Assembly: GCA_027698105.1 (NCBI GenBank) | Contig: JAQERH010000032.1 | Span: forward strand, 1 to 33,210 | Direction: 5' to 3' | Length of the DNA: 33,210 nt | Source of the DNA: Lachnospiraceae bacterium AM93-12TA | GTDB lineage: Bacteria > Bacillota > Clostridia > Lachnospirales > Lachnospiraceae | Program-made: the position numbers and the translations under genes | Shown: piece by piece, positions 1-6,006 of the stretch | Layout of the letters: each line of letters starts with the position of its first letter | Position numbering within the stretch: position 1 is the first letter of the stretch | The notes under the pieces: generated by a model | Seen by the model: only the letters and a program-made list of their open reading frames with translations | Database searches by the model: none | What the model was told of the DNA's origin: nothing

Positions 1-18
1 ATAAACCATGGTCTCTAT

Positions 19-774
19 TTAATTTTTCTTGCTCCTGCGTCCTCTCCGCTTGCCGGAAGGTTCAGATACCAAAGAGGTCTCTGACGGCTCCAAGCTATCC
101 CCTTCCGGTTCTGGCTGCTCCTCAGTACTCTCAAACGGTTCATCCCCCGTCACAGGCTGCTCCTCAGTCAGTTCAGATGGAGATTCCTCAATACCAGAAG
201 ATTCGCTATGACCGTCCACAAGCTCTATTTCCAGCTTATCTGCATCCGGTTCCGGTAAACCAATCTCCGGCAAGACAGCTTGTCCCTCAGCTATGCCAGC
301 GTCCTCACATTCTGTCAGGTTCGGCTCCAACTCACGCTCTCGAAGCATCTCTACCAATGCCTCAAGTGCATAAGCCGAAGTCCTGACTTCATCTCTCAGT
401 TGCTCACTCAACTCCTGCACCTGAGGATAGATACTCTTCTCTGCATCTGTCAGCTCCAGCATATTGAATGTACACGCTCGGTCAAGGTCAAGCTGAAATC
501 TGCGGCACACGTTATAGATTTTCTCAAACGTTGTGGATTTTGCTTTCCCAACGCCCTTCACATAACATCCACGCCGAACCGGATAAATCTCTCCGTCTGC
601 GGTCATCATTTTAATTGCTCCGGCGATTACTCCATCTGTCACACCATTGTCTATATGGGTCTGAACATACTCTACAATGTCCTTACGTTCTGCTTCTTCC
701 TGTACCTGACCCATAAACGCTGCGATTAAACTCTTCACTTCTGCTGTCTTTGATGTAAACATTTTCTCACTCAT
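19..774 (-). CDS. Hypothetical protein with acidic C-terminal tail (accessory-element gene)
   Basis: A 251-residue protein that I do not recognise as a named family. The N-terminal ~150 residues look folded and mostly helical, and the stretch around residues 40-75 could be a small winged-helix-like domain (inference only). From about residue 170 the chain is low-complexity and rich in Glu, Ser and Pro, then ends in a basic patch (KRRGRRSKK). No signal peptide or membrane segment is visible. The start ATG follows an AGGAG that overlaps the end of the 37-residue ORF just upstream, so it is the third gene of a leftward operon with the SprT-like gene. The company it keeps suggests a gene of an integrative element or prophage rather than the core chromosome. 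Confidence 0.6.
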   Translation of the reverse strand: MSEKMFTSKTAEVKSLIAAFMGQVQEEAERKDIVEYVQTHIDNGVTDGVIAGAIKMMTADGEIYPVRRGCYVKGVGKAKSTTFEKIYNVCRRFQLDLDRACTFNMLELTDAEKSIYPQVQELSEQLRDEVRTSAYALEALVEMLRERELEPNLTECEDAGIAEGQAVLPEIGLPEPDADKLEIELVDGHSESSGIEESPSELTEEQPVTGDEPFESTEEQPEPEGDSLEPSETSLVSEPSGKRRGRRSKKN

Positions 775-789
775 ATCTTAATTGCTCCT

Positions 790-903
790 TTATTTTTTCT
801 TTTTTGATACTACTACTCTAACGCTGATTTCATACGGCGTCTGTAGACGTAATGCAAGAACATCGGCTCTCTGTTTTAGGGACAATCCACAGGAAACTGC
901 CAT
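790..903 (-). CDS. Small 37-residue ORF coupled to the SprT-like gene
   Basis: This short ORF begins with an ATG whose A is the last base of the upstream SprT-like stop codon (TAATG), a classic translational-coupling arrangement. It runs 37 codons to a TAA. The product starts MAVSCGLSLKQRADVLAL and ends in a Lys-rich tail; the middle may form an amphipathic helix. The Shine-Dalgarno of the next gene (19..774) lies just after its stop. I do not recognise the family. The tight packing makes it likely to be translated, but no independent evidence of function is visible. Confidence 0.5.
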   Translation of the reverse strand: MAVSCGLSLKQRADVLALRLQTPYEISVRVVVSKKKK

Positions 904-1553
904 TACGGTACTTTTATCATCTGAACATTGCAATCCATACACAGGATATTCACATCTTTTGTTGCTCTTACACTATTCCCACAGACAGGACATAGATATT
1001 TTCTGGTGCTGCTCGGTCTTTTCTTAGGGGATTCATCCCCATCTGTCCCCGGTTCATTGCCCGATCCACTCGGTCCGATACTGCCGCTATCCGGTTCTCC
1101 ACCCAGACGATAATTCTCACAGGCAGCATCCAATCCCCAGTCCTGAATGTTCTGAATAAACTCCTCAGTCGGTTCTGTCACGCTCCATCCGATATAACCA
1201 GCTTTACTGATTTTAAGACCACGCCTCTCTGCCTCCGCTTTAAAGCTCTTGTTATGATACCTGCCAGCATTGGACGTATCCTTGATTCCGTTCTCCATAC
1301 AGTAAATATGAACCATCTCATGCATCAAGGTAGCAAGTACATATTCAATCGGGCGGGACAGATACTCAGCTCCCAGATTCAGCTCATAATAACGCCCCTC
1401 TCCGGAAGCCCAGACTTTCTGTGTTGTGCAATGTCCATACGCACCCCGGCTGGATTGAATGGTAATCATTGCAACCGGAAGACCATTATCAAAATATTCC
1501 TGATTAAATACCGCATAAGCATTTTCCAACTTTTTTGTATCGGCACTCAGCAA
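903..1553 (-). CDS. SprT-like zinc metallopeptidase-domain protein
   Basis: A 216-residue SprT-like protein. The zinc-metallopeptidase signature HEMVH sits at residues 78-82, with a further likely ligand region RYHNKSF near residue 100, as in SprT/Spartan proteins. After a Ser/Pro/Gly linker (about 150-185) the C-terminus carries a zinc ribbon with Cys188, Cys191, Cys205 and Cys208. Related domains in SPRTN cleave DNA-protein crosslinks; bacterial and element-borne members are mostly uncharacterised. A TTG start is chosen because it follows AGAGGTG at good spacing. It overlaps the 37-residue ORF by one base and lies downstream of a small membrane-peptide gene, in a leftward accessory-gene block. 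Such SprT-like genes are common on phages and conjugative elements, so a role in element DNA metabolism is plausible but inferred. Confidence 0.82.
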   Translation of the reverse strand: MLSADTKKLENAYAVFNQEYFDNGLPVAMITIQSSRGAYGHCTTQKVWASGEGRYYELNLGAEYLSRPIEYVLATLMHEMVHIYCMENGIKDTSNAGRYHNKSFKAEAERRGLKISKAGYIGWSVTEPTEEFIQNIQDWGLDAACENYRLGGEPDSGSIGPSGSGNEPGTDGDESPKKRPSSTRKYLCPVCGNSVRATKDVNILCMDCNVQMIKVP

Positions 1554-1656
1554 ACGGAATCACCTCTCTCATAAATAAAATAAAAATAAATATACTCTTT
1601 AACACTGCACAGTTGAAAAAAATGATTCTCCGTTCTTCAAGAATGCCCCATAAACG

Positions 1657-1690
1657 AGAAAACAGCCGTGAGCTTACGGCTCACGACTGT
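1657..1690 (-). terminator. Hairpin at the end of the 49-residue ORF
   Basis: Inverted repeat CGTGAGC / GCTCACG with a 5-nt loop, extended by CAG/CTG after one mismatch. On the minus strand it is followed by GCTGTTTTC. It overlaps the TAA of the small membrane-peptide gene, so it probably ends or attenuates that transcript before the SprT-like gene. Confidence 0.5.
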
Positions 1691-1823
1691 CATCCTCGTT
1701 CTCGATACTTTCAACTATTTTCAAGCAGACCTTTTTCATCATACGATATCCGGCTAACACAACCACCGCATCCAGCATCACAATCATCACGATTGCGATT
1801 ACCGCAACAACCTGTACCATCAT
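1674..1823 (-). CDS. Small single-span membrane peptide, 49 aa
   Basis: A short ORF preceded by a perfect AGGAGGTG Shine-Dalgarno five bases before ATGATG. The product has an uninterrupted hydrophobic stretch at about residues 3-25 (Val/Ile/Met/Ala rich with one Asp), then a positively charged RMMKK segment and a short acidic tail ending SREP. This is a typical single transmembrane helix whose basic end would stay in the cytoplasm. It lies upstream of and in the same direction as the SprT-like gene but is separated by a terminator-like hairpin. The family is not recognised. Small membrane peptides are common on integrative elements; toxin, holin-like or regulatory roles are all possible and none is shown. 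Confidence 0.6.
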   Translation of the reverse strand: MMVQVVAVIAIVMIVMLDAVVVLAGYRMMKKVCLKIVESIENEDDSREP

Positions 1824-1987
1824 CTCAGCACCTCCTAATTTTTAATGGTGCCATTCTAACGCCGCATAATGCTTCCGGCAATGGTGATGACGCACAAACT
1901 TACCCTTATGATTTTAGGGATATCCACGGTTTTCCGCCTCCATATCCTTCGGTTTTCCATCTTTACTTTTCTTCGGAATCAACCTCC

Positions 1988-2265
1988 CAGACCCCTCTGT
2001 GGCTTGCCAAAATCCTCGTATTCCGGTTTTTATTCTCTTACCCTACTCTCTAACCATAACCACATCTATACTCCCTTAGAGCTTGCAGCAAATCTGCATG
2101 ATTTTTTCTATTCTCCATTTTCAAATCGCCGCCATTCTCCTCATTCCAGAAACTCACAGACCCCTCTGTGGCTTGCCAGAATCCCCATATTCCGGTTTTT
2201 ATTCTCTTGTCCTACTCTCTTACCATACCACATCTATACCCCCTTAGAGCTTGCAGCAAATCTGC
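1988..2265. repeat. Two direct repeats of ~110 bp in a gene-poor stretch
   Basis: Positions 1988-2097 and 2157-2265 are nearly identical, offset by 169 bp with small indels. Read on the minus strand each copy carries fragments of the same peptides: KTGIxGFWQATEGS, and ADLLQALRxYRCG followed soon after by a stop. No long ORF or good start joins them. They look like decayed copies of a small gene or a duplicated intergenic cassette. The wider stretch 1824-2408 holds no other gene that I can support. Confidence 0.7.
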
Positions 2266-2408
2266 TTCAACTTTATCCACATCCTTTTTCCATTCCACCT
2301 AGAAATCCACATTCTTTTCCTGTTTATACCCAATAAACCCTAAGCCGACTTCCAACCAGACGCACCCCACCACTTCTCTCCTACGCTCTCAAACTCTTCC
2401 CACAACGC

Positions 2409-2445
2409 AAAAAAGACCCCGTACCCCTCAGGATACAGAGTCTTT
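2409..2445 (-). terminator. Rho-independent terminator downstream of rpsR
   Basis: On the minus strand, a 15-bp stem (arms 2431-2445 and 2412-2426, with three G-U pairs) closes on a TGAG tetraloop and is followed by TTTTTT. It is the first strong terminator after the rpsF-ssb-rpsR genes, about 90 bp past the rpsR stop. Confidence 0.75.
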
Positions 2446-2469
2446 TGAAAAATCTTTATATGACCGTTG

Positions 2470-2490
2470 TGAGTAAAAAATTGAGTAAAA
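2470..2490. repeat. Short direct repeat TGAGTAAAA, possible integrase arm sites
   Basis: TGAGTAAAA occurs at 2470-2478 and again at 2482-2490. Paired short repeats of this kind lie near the ends of elements that use tyrosine integrases. Together with the accessory genes to the left and rpsR to the right, this hints at an element boundary between here and the rpsR stop. No matching end is in the window, so this remains a guess. Confidence 0.3.
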
Positions 2491-2531
2491 CACTTACCCA
2501 ATCGCCCGCAAACCCTTGATTTTACAGGCTT

Positions 2532-2798
2532 CTACTCGCATGTATAAGGCATCAGAGCAATGTGACGTGCTCTCTTGATAGCTACTGTAAGAGCTCTCTG
2601 ATGCTTTGCACAGTTTCCTGTGATTCTTCTAGGAAGAATTTTACCTCTCTCAGATACGTATCTCTTTAACTTGTTTGTATCCTTGTAATCGATAGTGCCG
2701 TTCTTCTCTCCACAGAAAACGCAAACTTTTTTTCTTCTGCGCATACCGCCTCTTCTTACCTTGGAAGCGTCTGCCTTATCACCTTTATTGAATGCCAT
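2532..2798 (-). CDS. rpsR: 30S ribosomal protein S18
   Basis: Ribosomal protein S18, a small-subunit protein that pairs with S6 on the platform. The 88-residue product has the family core [32 protein letters not shown] and the C-terminal [11 protein letters not shown]. The ATG at 2798 is chosen because it follows GGAGG at proper spacing; a TTG 18 bases upstream would place the Shine-Dalgarno inside the gene. It is the last gene of the conserved rpsF-ssb-rpsR operon and is read leftwards into a terminator. Its 3' end faces accessory DNA, so it may be next to an integration site. Confidence 0.97.
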   Translation of the reverse strand: MAFNKGDKADASKVRRGGMRRRKKVCVFCGEKNGTIDYKDTNKLKRYVSERGKILPRRITGNCAKHQRALTVAIKRARHIALMPYTCE

Positions 2799-2872
2799 TG
2801 GTGTTCCCTCCTTCAAAAATACCGATGCAGCAATCTCCCGCTCAACTGGCGCCCTGACAGGCTTTCACGTCT

Positions 2873-3331
2873 CTAGTTAAACGGAAGTCCTTCATCTTCT
2901 ACTCCGTCGGGGATGTTCATAAAGCCATCGCCGATAGCGCTTGCAGGTGCCGGACGCTGAGCTGCCTGATAGCCGCCATCATGTCCTGCTCCCTGAGAAG
3001 CGTTCTTGCTCTCAGCAAATTCCTGATCCTCAACGATTACATCTGTTGTATAAACTTTCTGACCGTCTCTGTTTGTGTAGCTTCCTGTCTGGATTCTTCC
3101 TGTCACGAGAACCTTGGTTCCCTGATGGAAATACTTCTCAGCAAACTCTCCCGCTCTGTCAAATGCAACGCACTGGATGAAATCTGCTGTCTGCGCTCCG
3201 TCATCCTGGCTTCTGCGGCCTCTTCTGTCAACTGCCAGCGTATATCTGGCGATTGCCATGGCCCGCTCTCCCTGAGAATACCGAACTTCCGGATCCCTGG
3301 TAAGTCTACCCATCAGAATTACTTTATTCAT
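2873..3331 (-). CDS. ssb: Single-stranded DNA-binding protein
   Basis: Single-stranded DNA-binding protein of 152 residues, which coats ssDNA in replication, recombination and repair and recruits partner enzymes. The OB-fold occupies about residues 1-105 (start MNKVILMGRLTRDPEVRYS; VLVTGRIQTGSYTN; TDVIVE). A flexible Gly/Ala/Pro-rich linker follows, and the chain ends in the acidic interaction tip DEGLPFN, a close variant of the usual DDDIPF. It sits 19 bp after rpsF and 74 bp before rpsR in the usual Firmicute order. Its Shine-Dalgarno is weak (AAAGAG), consistent with translation linked to rpsF. Confidence 0.97.
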   Translation of the reverse strand: MNKVILMGRLTRDPEVRYSQGERAMAIARYTLAVDRRGRRSQDDGAQTADFIQCVAFDRAGEFAEKYFHQGTKVLVTGRIQTGSYTNRDGQKVYTTDVIVEDQEFAESKNASQGAGHDGGYQAAQRPAPASAIGDGFMNIPDGVEDEGLPFN

Positions 3332-3350
3332 ACGATCACTCTTTCTTTAT

Positions 3351-3638
3351 TTATGCATCCTGTCTTACGCATAAGTATCTGATTACCGGCTCCATGATAC
3401 GTACATGTGCCTCTACCTCGTTCGGGCATGTGGAATCAGACTCAAACTGGATAAAGTAGTAGAAGCCCTCTTTCATCTTCTGGATCTCGTAAGCTAATCT
3501 CTTCTTACCCCACTCGTCCACATTTGTTACAGTACCGCCGAAACGTGTGATGTAACCTTTTACTTTCTCGATGGCTGCTGCTCTCTCTTCGTCTTCCAGC
3601 TTTACGCTAAGAACAACTGCTAACTCATACTTGTTCAT
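3351..3638 (-). CDS. rpsF: 30S ribosomal protein S6
   Basis: Ribosomal protein S6 of 95 residues, the partner of S18 in the 30S platform. Family features include YELAVVLS at the N-terminus, TNVDEWGKKRLAYEIQKMKEGFYYFIQF in the middle and RIMEPVIRYLCVR at the end. An AGGAGG precedes the ATG at normal distance. It is the first gene of the rpsF-ssb-rpsR operon, driven by the promoter at 3720-3748. I looked for the known S6:S18 leader structure in the ~80-nt untranslated leader and could not recognise it with confidence. Confidence 0.97.
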   Translation of the reverse strand: MNKYELAVVLSVKLEDEERAAAIEKVKGYITRFGGTVTNVDEWGKKRLAYEIQKMKEGFYYFIQFESDSTCPNEVEAHVRIMEPVIRYLCVRQDA

Positions 3639-3719
3639 GCTGCTTAAACCTCCTTGTGGTCTCTGACTCCCTGACTTTTAACAGAGAGTAAGGAATTCAA
3701 TAATATATCACGAATATTT

Positions 3720-3748
3720 ATCTTACCAGAGAAACCTGATTAAATCAA
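3720..3748 (-). promoter_or_regulatory. SigA-type promoter for rpsF-ssb-rpsR
   Basis: On the minus strand TTGATT (3748-3743) and TAAGAT (3725-3720) are separated by exactly 17 bp, about 80 bp upstream of the rpsF start. This gives the ribosomal operon its own start site after the DUF951 gene. Confidence 0.75.
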
Positions 3749-3820
3749 GCTCTTTTTTTGTTTTTTCTTCGTGTTTTTCTCTGCTTTCCCGGTCTTTTTT
3801 TCTCCTGGCTTCTGAAGTCC

Positions 3821-4018
3821 CTACGCCTTCTTCTCCCCATCTGCTGACCGAAGTCCTCTTGTACTCTTTTCCACCAGGGAACGGGCCATCATCACCTGAT
3901 GGCCGCAGCCCGTACATTTCAGCCTGAAATCAGCGCCCACCCGGAGAATTTCCCACTCTCTGCTGCCGCAGGGATGGGGCTTTTTCAGTTTTACAATATC
4001 TCCCACTTCATACATCAT
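3821..4018 (-). CDS. DUF951 small zinc-ribbon-like protein
   Basis: A 65-residue DUF951 protein. The family hallmarks are visible: an N-terminal YEVGDIVKLKKPHPCGSREW, the central ILRVGADFRLKCTGCGHQVM, and Cys17, Cys35 and Cys38 in positions that could bind a metal or nucleic acid. The function is unknown; the gene usually stands just upstream of rpsF in Firmicutes, as here. It starts with an ATG that overlaps the stop codon of the aldo/keto reductase gene (ATGA), so the two are translationally coupled. The C-terminal ~15 residues are charged and probably disordered. Confidence 0.9.
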   Translation of the reverse strand: MMYEVGDIVKLKKPHPCGSREWEILRVGADFRLKCTGCGHQVMMARSLVEKSTRGLRSADGEKKA

Positions 4019-5058
4019 ATCGCTCTCCCCCTGTCTTCCTCCTGCAGTCTGCTTCCCAGAATTTCATCGATCCGTTTCATTTCCTCTGAAGAAAGCGGCT
4101 CCTGCCTGAGAATTTCCGCATTTTCAAGCAGCTGCTCTGGACGGCTGGCTCCAATCAGTACAGACGTTACCTCCCGTCTTCTGAGCACCCAGGAGAGAGC
4201 CAGCTGAGCCAGCGTCTGGCCCCGGTTCTCTGCCAGCGCTTTCAGCTCCGTTAACAGGTTCCTGTTTTTTTCATTAATATACCGTTCTGCCACGGTCGTT
4301 CCTTTGCGTGCTGCCCTCGAATGTTCTGGAATCTGTTCCAGATATTTTCCGCTTAAAGCTCCCTGGGCCAGAGGACTGAAGCAGATGCATCCTGCGCCTC
4401 CCTCCTCCAGTGCGGCTAAAACTCCTTCTTCCGGCTGCCGTTCCAGCATATTGTAGCGGATCTGATTGACCAGACAGGGCGTTCTTCTCTCTCTGAGAAG
4501 TCTCATTGCCTCTCTGGCTTCTTTTTCCTTATAATTGGAAATTCCCACATAGAGAGCCTTTCCCTGCCGCACCAGATCACTTAATGCGTCCATGGTCTCC
4601 TCTAACGGCGTATCTGGATCCGGCCTGTGGTGATAAAAAATATCAACGTATTCCAGCCCCATTCGTTTCAGGCTCTGATCCAGACTGGCTGTCAGGTATT
4701 TTCTGGAACCCCAGTTTCCGTATGGCCCTGGCCACATCTCATACCCTGCCTTGGTGGAAATAATCAGCTCATCACGAAACGGCCTTAAATCTTCCCTGAG
4801 AATCTGTCCAAAATTCTCCTCTGCCGCCCCGACTGCTGGAAATCCATAGTTATTGGCCAAATCAAAATGAGTAATTCCCAGATCAAAGGCTGTAAAAATC
4901 AGCTCCTTCTGCTGCTTTCCTGTGGTCTCTCTTCCAAAATTCTGCCAGAGTCCAAAGGACAGTTCCGGTAAAAGAAGCCCGCTTTTTCCGCACCGCCTGT
5001 ATTTCATTTTTCTGTATCTGTCTTCACATGGCCTGTATGCCTGTTCCTCTATTGTCAT
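4015..5058 (-). CDS. Aldo/keto reductase, YghZ / glyceraldehyde-3-phosphate reductase type
   Basis: NAD(P)H-dependent aldo/keto reductase of 347 residues, a (beta/alpha)8 barrel that reduces aldehydes to alcohols. The catalytic tetrad is visible: Asp66 and Tyr71 (THFDLANNYG), Lys103 (STKAGYEMW) and His143/144 (YHHRPD). WPGPYGNWGSRKYL, FSPLAQGALSGKYL and VLIGASRPEQLLEN are typical of the YghZ subgroup, which reduces L-glyceraldehyde 3-phosphate and methylglyoxal and is related to the voltage-gated K+ channel beta subunits. AGGAG lies 10 bases before the ATG. It is followed without a gap by the DUF951 gene and preceded by the sirtuin gene. The exact substrate cannot be read from the sequence. 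Confidence 0.92.
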   Translation of the reverse strand: MTIEEQAYRPCEDRYRKMKYRRCGKSGLLLPELSFGLWQNFGRETTGKQQKELIFTAFDLGITHFDLANNYGFPAVGAAEENFGQILREDLRPFRDELIISTKAGYEMWPGPYGNWGSRKYLTASLDQSLKRMGLEYVDIFYHHRPDPDTPLEETMDALSDLVRQGKALYVGISNYKEKEAREAMRLLRERRTPCLVNQIRYNMLERQPEEGVLAALEEGGAGCICFSPLAQGALSGKYLEQIPEHSRAARKGTTVAERYINEKNRNLLTELKALAENRGQTLAQLALSWVLRRREVTSVLIGASRPEQLLENAEILRQEPLSSEEMKRIDEILGSRLQEEDRGRAI

Positions 5059-5145
5059 TGATCTATGTCTCCTGTCTGTCCTTATTCCTGTCTCCCCAGA
5101 TCCCTCTGCTGTGCTCTCTTCCCCATGTCGCCAGATATGACAAGG

Positions 5146-5892
5146 CTACAGTTCTGCCGCCTCTGCTAACGCCTCTCCCACGCTGCCGCAGATGACAAGA
5201 TCTGCCTGGCTGTCTCTGGAAGTGGCCGATTTATTAATTAACACCAGCTTATTTCCCCTGTAATAGTCAATCAGTCCTGCCGCCGGATAAACCACCAGGG
5301 AGGTTCCGCCGATAATCAGCACATCGGCATTTCTGATATGCTGGATGGAGCGGGAGAGGACGCTGTCGTCCAGCCCTTCCTCATAAAGCACCACATCTGG
5401 TTTGATTATGCCGCCGCAGCTGCATCTGGGGATTCCTTCGCAGGAAAGAATATGATCCATGGAATAAAATTTACCGCAGCGCTCACAGTAATTGCGGTGT
5501 ACGGTTCCATGCAGCTCCAGCACTTCCCGGCTCCCGGCTGCCTGATGGAGACCGTCTATATTCTGGGTAATCACAGCCTTCACCTTTCCTTCCTGCTCCA
5601 GCTTGGCCAGAGCCAGGTGAGCGCGGTTAGGCTTAACCTCCGGAAACAGCATTTTATTCCTGTAAAAGCGATAAAACTCTTCCGGCTTCTTCAGATAGAA
5701 GGTATGGCTCAGAATCGTCTCCGGAGGATAATCGTACTCCTGATTATAAAGACCGTCTACGCTTCTGAAATCAGGAATTCCACTTTCTGTGGAAACTCCT
5801 GCTCCGCCAAAAAATACCACGTTTTTGCTTTCCTGAACCCATGTCTTTAAAAGCTCTCTCTTTTTCTTCTCCTCAGCGCTGTTTTCTCCCAT
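5146..5892 (-). CDS. cobB: Sir2-family NAD-dependent protein deacylase
   Basis: Sirtuin of 248 residues that removes acetyl or other acyl groups from lysines using NAD+, releasing nicotinamide and O-acyl-ADP-ribose. Seen: the NAD-binding GAGVSTESGIPDFR (residues 30-43), TQNIDGLHQAAG (109-120) with Asn111 and Asp113, the catalytic His128 in ELHGT, and a zinc module with Cys136 and Cys139 paired with Cys157 and Cys159. The last pair is C-x-C rather than the common C-x2-C, with Cys151 as an alternative ligand. Its upstream neighbour carries a GNAT acetyltransferase domain, so acylation and deacylation functions lie side by side; a functional link is only suggested by position. Confidence 0.95.
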   Translation of the reverse strand: MGENSAEEKKKRELLKTWVQESKNVVFFGGAGVSTESGIPDFRSVDGLYNQEYDYPPETILSHTFYLKKPEEFYRFYRNKMLFPEVKPNRAHLALAKLEQEGKVKAVITQNIDGLHQAAGSREVLELHGTVHRNYCERCGKFYSMDHILSCEGIPRCSCGGIIKPDVVLYEEGLDDSVLSRSIQHIRNADVLIIGGTSLVVYPAAGLIDYYRGNKLVLINKSATSRDSQADLVICGSVGEALAEAAEL

Positions 5893-6006
5893 AACCAGTC
5901 TCCTCTCCCTTCGTTAAATTCGTCTCCGCTGTCTGCGGGAAACAACTCCCCTGCGCCTGCTCTCCCGTTTTCCAGAAGTTCTCTGTCTGTCAAAAAACAA
6001 CGGCTT

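Noticed and set aside
1860..2340. Rightward ORFs across the duplicated repeats
   Set aside because: No ribosome binding sites, low-complexity Pro/Ser/Leu-rich composition, and neighbouring genes run the other way.
2470..2490. CRISPR repeats
   Set aside because: Only two 9-bp copies; no array of regular repeats and spacers exists anywhere in the window.
3639..3719. S6:S18 autoregulatory leader RNA before rpsF
   Set aside because: The conserved binding motif could not be recognised; only a weak CTCTG/CAGAG dyad is visible.
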